DNA of 64,000 bases from assembly GCF_003952165.1 (NCBI RefSeq), contig NZ_RXFT01000006.1, positions 310,001-374,000 of the forward strand, read 5' to 3'. Below the pieces are notes generated by a model. That model did no database searches, had not been told where the DNA came from, and saw only the letters and a list, made by a program, of their open reading frames with translations. Both the position numbers and the translations under genes were made by a program. Positions within the stretch are counted from its first letter, which is position 1. Every line of letters begins with the position of its first letter. Shown in pieces: positions 1 to 9,470 of the stretch. Source of the stretch: Variovorax guangxiensis. Its GTDB lineage: Bacteria > Pseudomonadota > Gammaproteobacteria > Burkholderiales > Burkholderiaceae_C.

Positions 1-518
1 ACTCGCCGCAGATCATGTCGGCGCTGCTGCTGCAGGAGGCCGACGTGGGCTTCGCCTTCAGCCCGGCGGTGCACCCATCGCTCACGCAGGAGACGCTGGC
101 TGACAGCCGCATGGTGTGCATCGCGCCCAAGGGAATGCTGCCGCGCGCGCTGGTGCGCAACGGCTCGGTGGCGCTGCACGACCTGGTCGACCGGCCGGTG
201 ATCGGCCTGGACAGCCGCGACCCCGTGGGCACCAGCCTGAGCCAGGCCTGCCGGCAGGCGGGCGTGGGCTTCCAGCAGGCGGTGGTCACGGTGCAGACCT
301 ATCACGCGGCGCTGGCGATGGCGCACCACGGCATCGGCGTGGCGCTGGTCGACGGCTGCACCGCGCGCTCGGCGGACCGCGCCAAGGTCGACGTGCTGAC
401 GCTGGAGCCGCACATCCCGGTGCCGATCCGTGCGCTGCGCTTCGCGGCGCGGCCCGATTCGGTGGCGGTGCGCGAAATCACCCGCTGCATGCAGCAGGCG
501 ATACAGGACACGATCTAG
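1..518 (+). CDS. LysR-family regulator, C-terminal part (cut by window edge)
   Basis: An open frame enters the window at base 3 and stops with TAG at 516-518; about 171 residues are visible. The sequence fits the effector-binding half of a LysR regulator (periplasmic-binding fold), with a hydrophobic core strand VGFAFSP and the late-domain stretch MAHHGIGVALVDG. The DNA-binding N-terminus lies outside the window, so DNA-binding specificity cannot be judged. It ends 3 bases before the convergent FAD oxidoreductase gene, with no room for a terminator. By position it may control that gene or the amino-acid-binding protein beyond it, but this is inference. A generic periplasmic-binding-fold protein is the alternative. 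Confidence 0.8.
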   Translation, partial: SPQIMSALLLQEADVGFAFSPAVHPSLTQETLADSRMVCIAPKGMLPRALVRNGSVALHDLVDRPVIGLDSRDPVGTSLSQACRQAGVGFQQAVVTVQTYHAALAMAHHGIGVALVDGCTARSADRAKVDVLTLEPHIPVPIRALRFAARPDSVAVREITRCMQQAIQDTI

Positions 519-521
519 GTC

Positions 522-1733
522 CTAGGTTTTCAGGGCCTGCGCCACGCGCAGCGCCGAGCCGAAGGCCAGTGTGAAGCCGAGCGCGCCGTGGCCGGTGTTG
601 AACAGCATGTTCGAAGGCGCGCTCTCCAGCCGTCCGATGATCGGCAGCCCCTTGGGCGTGGCGGGGCGCATGCCTGTCCAGGGGTGCAGTTCCTCGAGCC
701 GGCTCGCATGCGGGAAGAGGGCGCGCGTGGCGGCCGCCAGTGTCTCGATGCGCGTGGCCGGAATGCTCGCGTCATGCCCAACCAGCTCGGCCATGCCCGC
801 CACGCGCAGGCGCGAGCCGATGCGCGCGAACACCACCTTGCGCGCGCTGTCGGTCACGTTCACGCGCGGCGCGGCACCGGGCGCGGGGTCGACGTCCACC
901 GTGATGCTGTAGCCCTTGAGCGGATAGACCGGCAGGTACGCGCCGAGCGCACGTCCCAGCTTGTGCGAGGCCGAGCCCAGCGCCATCACGAAGGCATCGG
1001 CTTCCACGTCGCCGCTGCCGGTGTGCACGGCGGCGATGCGGCGTCCGCTGCGCACGAAGCCGCGCACGTCGGTGCCGGTGATGAAGCGCACGCCGCGCGC
1101 GCCAAGTGCCTTCGTCAGCTCCGTGCACACCTTGAGGCAGTCGGCCGCGCATTCGCTCGGCGTGTAGACGGCGCCCGCCATCCGGTCGCGGTAGCTGGCG
1201 AGGGCGGGCTCGATGGCGACGCATTCCTCGGGCGTCACCAGCCGCTGCTCGCTGCCCATCCTGCGCTGCAGTTCGAGCTGCGCCCGCGCGCCCTCGAGAG
1301 AGGCGGCACTGGCGTACAGCACCAGCTTGCCGGTGGCGGAGAAATCGCAGTCGGGCGAGAGCTCGGCGCGCATGGCCTCGAACTCGATGCGGCTCGACGC
1401 GGCCAGCTCCAGCAGCCTCGCGGTGGTGTCGCGCGAGGTGCGCGCGTTGCAGGCCGCGAGGAACTCCATGCCCCAGCGCCACTGCAGCGGATCGAGCTGC
1501 GGGCGCAGCTTGAGCGGCGAGGCAGACGAAAGCAGCAGCTTGGGCAACTGCTTCCAGATCGAAGGATCGGCCAGCGGCTGCACGTACGAGTAGCTCAGCT
1601 GCGCGCCGTTGCCCCCGCTCGCGCCCGAGCCGGGAGCGGCGCGGTCGATCACGGTGACCTGATGGCCCTGGCGCTCGAGCTGCCAGGCGGTCGCCAGGCC
1701 CACGATGCCGGCGCCGAGCACACACACATGCAT
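522..1733 (-). CDS. DadA-like FAD-dependent D-amino acid dehydrogenase
   Basis: The product is 403 aa starting MHVCVLGAGIVGLATAW, a DAO-superfamily protein with the N-terminal FAD-binding GxGxxG loop at residues 7-12 and the acidic strand end VTVIDR. A second dinucleotide-fold signature (GASGGNGAQLSYSY) and the C-terminal RPATPKGLPIIGR and TGHGALGFTLAFGSA stretches are typical of DadA, which oxidises D-amino acids to 2-oxo acids and feeds electrons to the respiratory chain. Family length is about 410-435 aa. I chose the internal ATG because translation upstream of it shows no conserved sequence and the FAD loop must be near the N-terminus. It is divergent from the amino-acid-binding protein and racemase genes, which supports a role in D-amino acid catabolism. 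The exact substrate is unknown. Confidence 0.85.
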   Translation of the reverse strand: MHVCVLGAGIVGLATAWQLERQGHQVTVIDRAAPGSGASGGNGAQLSYSYVQPLADPSIWKQLPKLLLSSASPLKLRPQLDPLQWRWGMEFLAACNARTSRDTTARLLELAASSRIEFEAMRAELSPDCDFSATGKLVLYASAASLEGARAQLELQRRMGSEQRLVTPEECVAIEPALASYRDRMAGAVYTPSECAADCLKVCTELTKALGARGVRFITGTDVRGFVRSGRRIAAVHTGSGDVEADAFVMALGSASHKLGRALGAYLPVYPLKGYSITVDVDPAPGAAPRVNVTDSARKVVFARIGSRLRVAGMAELVGHDASIPATRIETLAAATRALFPHASRLEELHPWTGMRPATPKGLPIIGRLESAPSNMLFNTGHGALGFTLAFGSALRVAQALKT

Positions 1734-1841
1734 GGAGGCAGCTTTCCGGAGAGATGGATGGATTGAATGAATGTTCGGCAGAACGGTGGCTTTTGACTGT
1801 AGGCGCGCGCGGCCCGTACCGGAAATGCCAAAAGCACCCCC

Positions 1842-1858
1842 GCCCATAACCTTTGGGC
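1842..1858. promoter_or_regulatory. Candidate operator dyad in divergent intergenic region
   Basis: GCCCA (1842-1846) and TGGGC (1854-1858) form an inverted repeat around a 7-base spacer in the 213-base divergent region between the DadA-like gene and the amino-acid-binding protein gene. Its size and position suit a LysR-type site, and a LysR gene lies just beyond the DadA-like gene. No convincing sigma-70 promoter was recognised in this region. The assignment rests on symmetry and position only. Confidence 0.3.
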
Positions 1859-1946
1859 ATGGATCAGCTTTCTATTGGAATTTGTGGTTTTGTTTCGCCC
1901 GTTCCTACACTGGCCGCCTGTTCAGTCCAACCGAATGAAGGCTCGA

Positions 1947-2837
1947 ATGAAACTCTCCGTCCTCATGGCTACCATGGCCGCCACGGTGTTCTTCACCGCC
2001 ACCGGCGCACAGGCCGCCGACACGCTCGCCAAGATCGCCGAGTCCGGCAAGATCACGCTGGCCTACCGTGAATCGTCGGTGCCCTTCAGCTACCTCGAGG
2101 GCCCCGGCAAGCCGATCGGGATGGCGGTCGATCTGTCCAATGCCGTGGTCGAGGCGGTGAAGAAGAAGCTGAACAAGCCCGATCTGCAGGTTGCGCTGAT
2201 GCCCGTGACCTCGCAGAACCGCATTCCGCTGATCACCAACGGCACCATCGACCTGGAGTGCGGCTCCACCACCAACAACACCGCGCGCGGCAAGGACGTG
2301 GCCTTCGCCATCAACCACTTCTACACCGGCACGCGCCTGCTGGTGAAGAAGTCGTCGAAGATCAAGAACTACGCCGATCTCGCGAAGAAGACCGTCGCCA
2401 GCACCACCGGCACCACCAACGTGCTGGTCATGCGCAAGTACAACATCGAGAAGAACCTCGGCATGGACATCGTGCTCGGCAAGGACCACGCCGACGCCTT
2501 CCTGCTGCTCGAGAGCGACCGTGTCGCGGCCTTCGCCATGGACGACATCCTCCTCTACGGCCTGATCGCCAACGCCAAGACGCCGGGCGACTACGAGGTG
2601 GTGGGCGACTCGCTGCAGGTGGAGCCCTACGCCTGCATGCTGCCCAAGGACGACCCGGCCTTCAAGAAGCTGGTGGACGACACCTTCGCCGGCATGATGA
2701 AGAGCGGCGAGTTCGAGAAGCTCTACAACAAGTGGTTCATGCAGCCGATCCCGCCGAAGAACGTGCCGCTGAACCTGCCGATGAGCCCGCAGCTGAAGGA
2801 AAACCTGAAGGCCCTGAGCGATAAGCCAGCGACCTGA
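1947..2837 (+). CDS. GltI-like amino acid ABC transporter substrate-binding protein
   Basis: The 296-aa product begins with a Sec signal peptide (MKLSVLMATMAATVFF, cleavage near TGAQA-AD), followed by a type II periplasmic binding fold with the family stretches TLAYRESSVPFSY, ECGSTTNNTARG and VEPYACMLPKDDP. This matches the glutamate/aspartate-binding GltI group in length and motifs. ATG at 1947 is preceded by GAAGG at 5 bases spacing; the in-frame ATG at 1935 is less well placed. No permease or ATPase genes adjoin, so it must borrow a transporter core or act as an orphan receptor. A racemase follows 35 bases downstream, suggesting capture of Asp/Glu-type amino acids, possibly D-isomers. Confidence 0.85.
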   Translation: MKLSVLMATMAATVFFTATGAQAADTLAKIAESGKITLAYRESSVPFSYLEGPGKPIGMAVDLSNAVVEAVKKKLNKPDLQVALMPVTSQNRIPLITNGTIDLECGSTTNNTARGKDVAFAINHFYTGTRLLVKKSSKIKNYADLAKKTVASTTGTTNVLVMRKYNIEKNLGMDIVLGKDHADAFLLLESDRVAAFAMDDILLYGLIANAKTPGDYEVVGDSLQVEPYACMLPKDDPAFKKLVDDTFAGMMKSGEFEKLYNKWFMQPIPPKNVPLNLPMSPQLKENLKALSDKPAT

Positions 2838-2872
2838 CAGCGGCGCGGAGAGAGAAAGAAAAGGAAGTTGCA

Positions 2873-3616
2873 GTGACGCAGGTTGTCGGCATTCTTGGAG
2901 GCATGGGCCCGGCGGCGGGCGCCGACTTCGTGCGGCTTTTCGTGCAGGCCTGCACGCAGCAGATGCGTGCGCGCGGCGAGCCGGTGCGCGACCAGTCCTT
3001 TCCCGAGCACTGGCTCGCGCAGGTCCCGGTGCCCGACCGTACCGAGGCATTGGCTTCGGCCGGTCAGGGGGCGCACCAGCCGCTGGAGCCGATGCTGCAG
3101 GCGCTGGGCCGGCTGGCGGCGCTCGGCAGCCGCACGGTGGCCATCGCATGCAACACGGCACATGCCTGGCACGCCAACCTGCAGGAGCGCTTTCCGCAGG
3201 TGGAGCTGCTGCACATGGCGCGCGAGACGGCGCGCCACCTCGCGGCACAGGGTGCGACGGGCGTGGCGCTGATGGCCACCGAAGGCACCTACCGCATCCG
3301 CCTCTACGAACAGGCGCTGGCCCAGGAGGGGCTGGAGTGCCATGTGCCGCTGCCCGAAGAGCGCGAGACCATCACGCGCGGCATCTTCGAAGGCGTGAAG
3401 GCCGGCAACATGCCGCTCGCCGAACAATGCTTTTCCGAGGTGGCGCTGAGGCTGGCCGAGCGCCATGGCCCCGTCACCATCATCATGGGCTGCACCGAGG
3501 TGCCGCTGGGCCTGCATGGCTCGGCCGCGGTGGCGGGGCTGGACCTGGTCGATCCGGCACAGGTGCTGGCGGCGGCGCTGGCCCGGCGGGCCTACGGGGC
3601 GCACCAACCCCAATGA
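2873..3616 (+). CDS. Aspartate/glutamate racemase family protein
   Basis: The 247-aa protein starts at GTG with GGAAG 5 bases upstream. It has the family opening GILGGMGPAAGADF, and the two catalytic-cysteine motifs ACNTAH (about residue 92) and GCTEVPL (about residue 205), used as the acid/base pair in cofactor-independent Asp/Glu racemases. It lies 35 bases behind the amino-acid-binding protein and is probably co-transcribed. With the divergent DadA-like dehydrogenase this suggests interconversion and oxidation of D-Asp or D-Glu. Substrate choice between aspartate, glutamate and hydantoin-like compounds cannot be read from the sequence. Confidence 0.85.
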   Translation: MTQVVGILGGMGPAAGADFVRLFVQACTQQMRARGEPVRDQSFPEHWLAQVPVPDRTEALASAGQGAHQPLEPMLQALGRLAALGSRTVAIACNTAHAWHANLQERFPQVELLHMARETARHLAAQGATGVALMATEGTYRIRLYEQALAQEGLECHVPLPEERETITRGIFEGVKAGNMPLAEQCFSEVALRLAERHGPVTIIMGCTEVPLGLHGSAAVAGLDLVDPAQVLAAALARRAYGAHQPQ

Positions 3617-3718
3617 AGTTCGGGGCATAGGGCCGCCGGCCGATTTCGCCTACATTGCGGCGTGCGTTTTTCCACAGCGCCACGCCCCTTGTCCGACGAT
3701 TCAACCGGAGCCCAATCA

Positions 3719-4615
3719 ATGCCTCTCGACGACAGCCGTTCCGACTTCGATTCGCTTCGCCCCGGCGACAGCACCGAGCAGGGCGCCACGCGCCGCACCG
3801 CCCTCAAGGCCGCCATCGGCGTCGGCTACGCGGCAGCGGTCATGCCGGTGATGGCGCAGTCCGCCATCAGCACCCCGGCCGACGGCCTGAAGGCAGGCCC
3901 GGTCAAGTACGCCGTCGGCGACTTCGAGGTGCCCGCCTATGCGGCCGCGCCCGCCGGCAAGACCGGCCTGCCGGTGATCCTGGTGGTGCAGGAAATCTTC
4001 GGCGTGCACGAATACATCGCCGACACCTGCCGCCGCTTCGCCAAGCTGGGCTACCTGGCCATCGCGCCCGAGCTGTATGCCCGCCAGGGCGACCCGCGCG
4101 GCTACACCGACATTCCGAAGCTGCAGGCCGACATCGTCTCCAAGGTGCCCGACGCGCAGGTCATGGCCGATCTCGACGGCGCCCTGGCCTATGCCAAGGC
4201 CAACGGCGGCGACACCGGCAAGGCCGCCATCACCGGCTTTTGCTGGGGCGGCCGCATCGTGTGGCTCTATGCCGCCACCGGCAAGGTCAAGGCGGGCGTC
4301 GCCTGGTACGGCCGGCTGGTCGGCCAGGCCAGCGAGCTGACGCCGAAGCACCCCGTCGACGTCGCCGCCAGCCTGCAGGCGCCGGTGCTCGGCCTCTACG
4401 GCGGGAAAGACCAGGGCATCCCCCTTGACACGGTTGATAAGATGAAAGCAGCTCTGGCAACCGGAACCCCGGCGGCCAAGGCGTCGAGCTTCGTCGTGTA
4501 TCCCGAAGCGGGTCACGCGTTCCATGCCGACTACCGCCCCAGCTATGTCAGGAGCGCGGCGGAAGACGGCTGGCAGCGTGCCACGGCCTGGTTCAAAGCC
4601 AACGGCGTAGCCTGA
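3719..4615 (+). CDS. Dienelactone hydrolase-family protein, exported
   Basis: This 298-aa alpha/beta hydrolase has the dienelactone hydrolase triad: nucleophile Cys in GFCWGGR, Asp in GGKDQGIP and His in EAGHAFHADYR, plus the conserved Glu in VVQEIFGVHEYI. The N-terminus carries a twin-arginine-like stretch (TRRTALKAAIGVGYAAAV) followed by MAQSA, so export by Tat is likely. ATG at 3719 has CGGAG 8 bases upstream; an in-frame ATG at 3662 has none. Classical members open dienelactones in chlorocatechol degradation, but exported homologues without a catechol cluster, as here, have no fixed substrate. A clear terminator follows. Confidence 0.85.
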   Translation: MPLDDSRSDFDSLRPGDSTEQGATRRTALKAAIGVGYAAAVMPVMAQSAISTPADGLKAGPVKYAVGDFEVPAYAAAPAGKTGLPVILVVQEIFGVHEYIADTCRRFAKLGYLAIAPELYARQGDPRGYTDIPKLQADIVSKVPDAQVMADLDGALAYAKANGGDTGKAAITGFCWGGRIVWLYAATGKVKAGVAWYGRLVGQASELTPKHPVDVAASLQAPVLGLYGGKDQGIPLDTVDKMKAALATGTPAAKASSFVVYPEAGHAFHADYRPSYVRSAAEDGWQRATAWFKANGVA

Positions 4616-4642
4616 ACGGCGCCCGTCAGCCAATCCCCGCCG

Positions 4643-4674
4643 AAGGCCGTCCTCGTGACGGCCTTTCTCTTTTT
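4643..4674 (+). terminator. Rho-independent terminator after the dienelactone hydrolase gene
   Basis: AAGGCCGTC (4643-4651) and GACGGCCTT (4657-4665) form a perfect 9-bp stem with a CTCGT loop, followed by TCTCTTTTT. It sits 27 bases after the stop codon. Confidence 0.9.
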
Positions 4675-4686
4675 ATGATCGGTATG

Positions 4687-4712
4687 CGGCCCCGGAAAAG
4701 TTCCGGCGGCCG
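4687..4712 (+). other. 5' leader hairpin upstream of the ZIP transporter gene
   Basis: CGGCCCCGGAA (4687-4697) pairs with TTCCGGCGGCCG (4701-4712) as an 11-bp stem with one bulged C and an AAG loop. It is followed by a short pyrimidine run (TCTTTCTT) and lies 20 bases before the ZIP start codon. It could be a second terminator element or an mRNA leader structure; no riboswitch family was recognised. Confidence 0.4.
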
Positions 4713-4732
4713 TCTTTCTTGCGCAAGCAGCT

Positions 4733-5632
4733 ATGAATTTGATAGTCATCATCGCGGCGACCCTGGTTGCCGGTATCGGAAGCGTGTGGGTCGCGGCCCT
4801 TCTGTTGAAAGTGGGCGTGCGCAGCGGCTCGGGCGGTGTGAACCCGCAGCACCTGCTGAGCCTGGCGGCCGGTGCGCTGCTCGCCACCGCGTTCATGCAC
4901 CTGCTGCCCGAAGCCTTCGAAAGCCGCATCGAGCCCGGCTTGCTGTTCGGCGTGCTGCTGTTCGGGCTGGTGTTCTTCTTCCTGCTCGACAAGGCGGAGC
5001 TATGGCATCACGGGCACGAGCATCACCAGGGTGAAGAGAAGGGCGGAACGGACGGCCACGATCACCACGGACACGACCACGCCCACGGTCATTCCCACGG
5101 CCACGCCCACGGGCCCCGCACCGGCGGCTGGGCCGTGCTCACCGGCGACAGCGTGCACTGCTTCGGCGACGGCATCCTGATCGCCTCCGCCTTCACCGCC
5201 GACATCCGGCTGGGCCTGGTGGCCGCGCTGGCGGTGCTGGCGCACGAGATCCCGCACCACATCGGCGACCTCGTCGTACTGCGCCAGAGCTCGGCCAACC
5301 AGCGGGCGGCACTGGTGAAGGTGTCGCTCGCGGGCACCATGACCGCGCTAGGAGGTATCGCGGGCTGGTGGCTGGTCGACCAGCTGCATGGCCTGCTGCC
5401 GTACTTCCTGGTGCTGGCCGGCAGCAGCTTCGTCTACGTGGCGCTGGCCGACCTGATCCCGCAGCTGCAGAAGCGCCTGCCCGCGCGCCAGACGGCAGCG
5501 CAGATCCTGTGGCTGGTGGCGGGCATCGCGCTGGTCACGCTGGTCAGCCGCCTCGCGCACGGCGAGCACGGGCACGAACACGGCCATGACGACCCCGGCC
5601 ACGGGGAGCATGGGCACGTGCACAAGGACTGA
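4733..5632 (+). CDS. ZIP-family divalent metal transporter
   Basis: The 299-aa membrane protein has about eight hydrophobic segments. A long His-rich cytoplasmic loop lies between TM3 and TM4 (about residues 90-125, dense in HGHDH-type repeats). The ZIP signature HEIPHHIGD in TM5 forms part of the metal path, preceded by the TM4 stretch SVHCFGDGILIASAF. A second His-rich tail ends the protein (GEHGHEHGHDD onward). ZIP proteins import zinc or iron into the cytoplasm. No strong Shine-Dalgarno is visible, and I found no Zur-like palindrome upstream. It appears monocistronic behind the terminator at 4643-4674. Confidence 0.9.
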   Translation: MNLIVIIAATLVAGIGSVWVAALLLKVGVRSGSGGVNPQHLLSLAAGALLATAFMHLLPEAFESRIEPGLLFGVLLFGLVFFFLLDKAELWHHGHEHHQGEEKGGTDGHDHHGHDHAHGHSHGHAHGPRTGGWAVLTGDSVHCFGDGILIASAFTADIRLGLVAALAVLAHEIPHHIGDLVVLRQSSANQRAALVKVSLAGTMTALGGIAGWWLVDQLHGLLPYFLVLAGSSFVYVALADLIPQLQKRLPARQTAAQILWLVAGIALVTLVSRLAHGEHGHEHGHDDPGHGEHGHVHKD

Positions 5633-5749
5633 TCTTCCTTCGGGCCGGCGCGAAACTTTCCGACACCGAAGCCTCGCGCCGGATGAACCGCAAGGGCCGA
5701 AACAGGCGCACCATAGGGGGCCTGTCAGAAACAAGCCGAGGAACAGATC

Positions 5750-5953
5750 ATGAACGCCACCGCGCGATCCGCTTCGCCCTCCGAAGACGATGAAGACAAC
5801 CTGCCCGCCGACGATTTCGAGGAGCCCGATGCCGACCTGGGCGACGATCTCTCGGAGGAAACGGGGATCGATCTTTCCGATGCGAGCGAACTCGACGCGG
5901 ACAACGTACCGGCCGACGAGGAATTCGACCGGGTCATGAACGCGCCCGACTGA
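5750..5953 (+). CDS. Small acidic, probably disordered protein
   Basis: A 67-aa open frame has GAGGA 7 bases before its ATG. The product is very rich in Asp and Glu (for example DDEDNLPADDFEEPDADLGDD), has no Cys and few hydrophobic residues, and is predicted to be unstructured. Acidic proteins of this size are common as hypotheticals in Burkholderiales, but I do not recognise a function. Gene status rests on the good ribosome-binding site, the free-standing position and the strongly non-random composition. It converges on the deacylase gene with a 6-base gap. Confidence 0.65.
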   Translation: MNATARSASPSEDDEDNLPADDFEEPDADLGDDLSEETGIDLSDASELDADNVPADEEFDRVMNAPD

Positions 5954-5959
5954 GCCCGC

Positions 5960-7420
5960 TCAGGCAGCCGCTTCGCGCCGCGTGATCACCTGCCCGTTGC
6001 GCGCCCCGCAGTGCACCCCGTTGCGCCAGGTCAGGGCTCCGTTGACGATCACCGCATCGATGCCTTCGGCAGGCTGCATCGGCGATTCGTAGTTGGCCGT
6101 GTCGCGCACCGTCGCGGCGTCGAAGATCACCACATCGGCGTGGTGGCCCGGCTTCAGCGTGCCGCGCTCGTGCAGGCCGAAGTTGCGTGCGGTGAGCCCG
6201 GTCATCTTCCATACCGCCGTCTCCAGCGGGAAGAGGCCCACGTCGCGGCTGTAGTGGCCCAGAACGCGCGGGAAGGTGCCCCACAGGCGCGGATGCGGCT
6301 TGTCGCCCAGCGGGATGCCGTCGGAGCCGATCATGGTCTCGTCGAACGCGAGGATGCGCTGCACGTCGTCCTCGTCCATCATGAAGTAGATCGCGCTGCC
6401 GGGCTGCAGCCGCTTGGCCGCTTCCTCGCCCGAGACGCCCCATTCGGCTGCGATGTCCTTCAGGTCGCGGCCCGCGCATTCGGGGTGCGGCACGCTCGAG
6501 GCGATGAGCACGCGGCCTTCCATCATCCCGCGGTCGGTGCGGATCATGGTGGAGCCGGCGGTGTAGGGGTAGCAGTCGAGCCCGATGCACTGGTGCTTCA
6601 TCGCCTCCTGGATGAAGGGCAGCGTCACCTTCGTCTTGCCGAAGTTGCGCGTGTTCTGAACCTTGTGGTGCGACACCACCACCGGAATGCCCAGCGCGCG
6701 GCCGATGTGGAAGGTTTCCTCCAGCGACTCCATCACCCGGTCGCTCTCGTCGCGCATGTGGGTCACGTACAGCGCCTTGCGTGAAGTCAGCGGTCGGCCG
6801 ACCTCGATGATCTCCTCGGTCGTCGCCTTCACCGCGGGCGGGTAGAAGGTGCCGGTCGAAAGGCCGATGGCGCCGGCCTGCATCGCTTCCTCGACCATCG
6901 CCTGCATGGCCTTGATCTCGGCCTCGTTCGCGGGGCGGTCGAGGTCTGACATGGCGACCGCACGCAGCGTCGAATGGCCGACCATCGCTGCCACGTTCAC
7001 CGACGACGGTGTCGCGCGCAGCGCATTGAGGTACGCGGCGAAACTGGTGAAGCGGCCCTCGGCGGGCGAATCGAGCAGGCTCAGCGGCATGGGCAGCTCC
7101 ATGTCCTCGCGCAGCGGCGCGGCGCTGATGCCGCAGTTGCCCGCGACCACGGTCGTCACGCCCTGCGACACCTTGAACGGCATCTGCGCCTGCGACAGCA
7201 CCGCCTGGTCGTCGTGCGTGTGCGAGTCGATGAAGCCGGGCGCCACGATGCGGCCTGTGGCGTCGATCGTCTGTTCCGCCGTGTGGCCCGCGAGCTTGCC
7301 GATGGCGACGATGCGGTCGCCGACGATGCCGACGTCGGCGTCGAAGCGCGGTGCCTTGGTGCCGTCGATCACGGTGCCGCCGCGGATCAGCAGTTCGTAG
7401 TGGGGGAGCTTGTCGGACAC
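5960..7420 (-). CDS. N-acyl-D-amino-acid deacylase (D-aminoacylase), amidohydrolase superfamily
   Basis: The 486-aa product matches the 480-490 aa D-aminoacylase family. Zinc and catalytic positions are visible: the HxH of IDSHTHDDQ (residues 67 and 69), Cys96 in GNCGIS (same number as the metal-binding Cys reported for the Alcaligenes enzyme), His in VTHMRDE, His in VSHHKVQN and the catalytic Asp in MIGSDGIPLG. It hydrolyses N-acyl-D-amino acids to free D-amino acid plus acid. The start is GTG with AAAGGA 8 bases upstream. It is the last gene of the operon and follows the peptide-transporter ATPase gene by 16 bases, so it probably acts on imported substrate in the cytoplasm. Confidence 0.92.
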   Translation of the reverse strand: MSDKLPHYELLIRGGTVIDGTKAPRFDADVGIVGDRIVAIGKLAGHTAEQTIDATGRIVAPGFIDSHTHDDQAVLSQAQMPFKVSQGVTTVVAGNCGISAAPLREDMELPMPLSLLDSPAEGRFTSFAAYLNALRATPSSVNVAAMVGHSTLRAVAMSDLDRPANEAEIKAMQAMVEEAMQAGAIGLSTGTFYPPAVKATTEEIIEVGRPLTSRKALYVTHMRDESDRVMESLEETFHIGRALGIPVVVSHHKVQNTRNFGKTKVTLPFIQEAMKHQCIGLDCYPYTAGSTMIRTDRGMMEGRVLIASSVPHPECAGRDLKDIAAEWGVSGEEAAKRLQPGSAIYFMMDEDDVQRILAFDETMIGSDGIPLGDKPHPRLWGTFPRVLGHYSRDVGLFPLETAVWKMTGLTARNFGLHERGTLKPGHHADVVIFDAATVRDTANYESPMQPAEGIDAVIVNGALTWRNGVHCGARNGQVITRREAAA

Positions 7421-7436
7421 GGGATGAATCCTTTCT

Positions 7437-8425
7437 TCAGCGGAAATGGCAGGCGACCAGGTGGCTTCCGTTCGCGGACGACGAAGGCCGCTCGCTCAAC
7501 TCCGGCGCCTTCTCCTTGCACACGGCCTGCGCCATCGGGCAGCGGGTGTGGAAGCGGCAGCCCGAGGGCGGATTGGCCGGGCTCGGCGGATCGCCCTGCA
7601 GCAGCATGCGGCGCGCGGGCGTGCGCGGGTTGGGCACCGGCACGGCCGACAGGAGGATCTCGGTGTACGGATGCAGCGGCGCCGAGAACAGCGTGTCGCG
7701 GTCGGCGATTTCCACGATGTGGCCGAGGTACATCACAGCCACGCGATGGCTGATGTGCCGAACCACCGCGAGGTCGTGCGCGACGAAGAGGTACGCGATG
7801 CCGAACTCGGCCTGCAGGTCCATCAGCAGGTTGACGACTTGCGCCTGCACCGACACGTCGAGGGCCGACACCGGTTCGTCGCAGACGATGAGCTTGGGGT
7901 TCAATGCCAGCGCCCGCGCGATGCCAAGCCGCTGGCGCTGCCCGCCCGAGAACTCGTGCGGGAACTTCTTCGCTGCCTCGGGCCGCAGGCCCACGCGCGA
8001 GAACAGCCACTGCACGCGTTCGCGCCGCTCGGCGGCCGCGCCCATGCCGAAGTTGCGCAGCGGTTCCGCCACGATGTCGCCCGCCGTCAGTCGCGGATTC
8101 AGCGAGGCGTACGGGTCTTGAAAAATGATCTGCAGGTCGCGCCGGCGCATGCGCATGTCCTCGGGGGAGAGCGACAGCAGCTCCCGGCCTTCGAGCTGCA
8201 CCGAGCCCGAGCTCGGCTCGACCAGCCGCATCACCGACTTGGCCGTGGTCGTCTTGCCGCAGCCCGATTCGCCGACCAGCGACAGCGTCTCGCCGCGCGC
8301 GACGTCGAAGGAGACGCCGTCCACCGCCTGTATCGCCGGCCTGGCCGGCCGCAGCCAGCGCTTGGGCGTGGTGTAGTGCTTGCGCAGGTTGCGCACCTGC
8401 AGCAAGGGCGTTGCAGCGGTTGTCG

Positions 8426-8429
<4 letters not shown>
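7437..8429 (-). CDS. dppF: Peptide ABC transporter ATP-binding protein, DppF-type
   Basis: The 330-aa ATPase has Walker [11 protein letters not shown] (about residues 54-63), signature [15 protein letters not shown], Walker [15 protein letters not shown] and the C-terminal oligopeptide-family Cys motif [10 protein letters not shown]. Together with DppD-like protein it forms the heterodimeric motor of a dipeptide/oligopeptide/nickel-type importer on the inner face of the membrane. Its ATG overlaps the stop of the DppD-like gene as ATGA, indicating translational coupling. Symbols denote family position only; the imported compound is not proven to be a dipeptide. Confidence 0.9.
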
Positions 8430-9457
<1,028 letters not shown>

Positions 9458-9470
9458 GAGGCTGCCTCGC

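Noticed and set aside
1875..1946. Longer N-terminus for the GltI-like protein
   Set aside because: The extra residues hide the signal peptide, and the internal ATG has the better ribosome-binding site.
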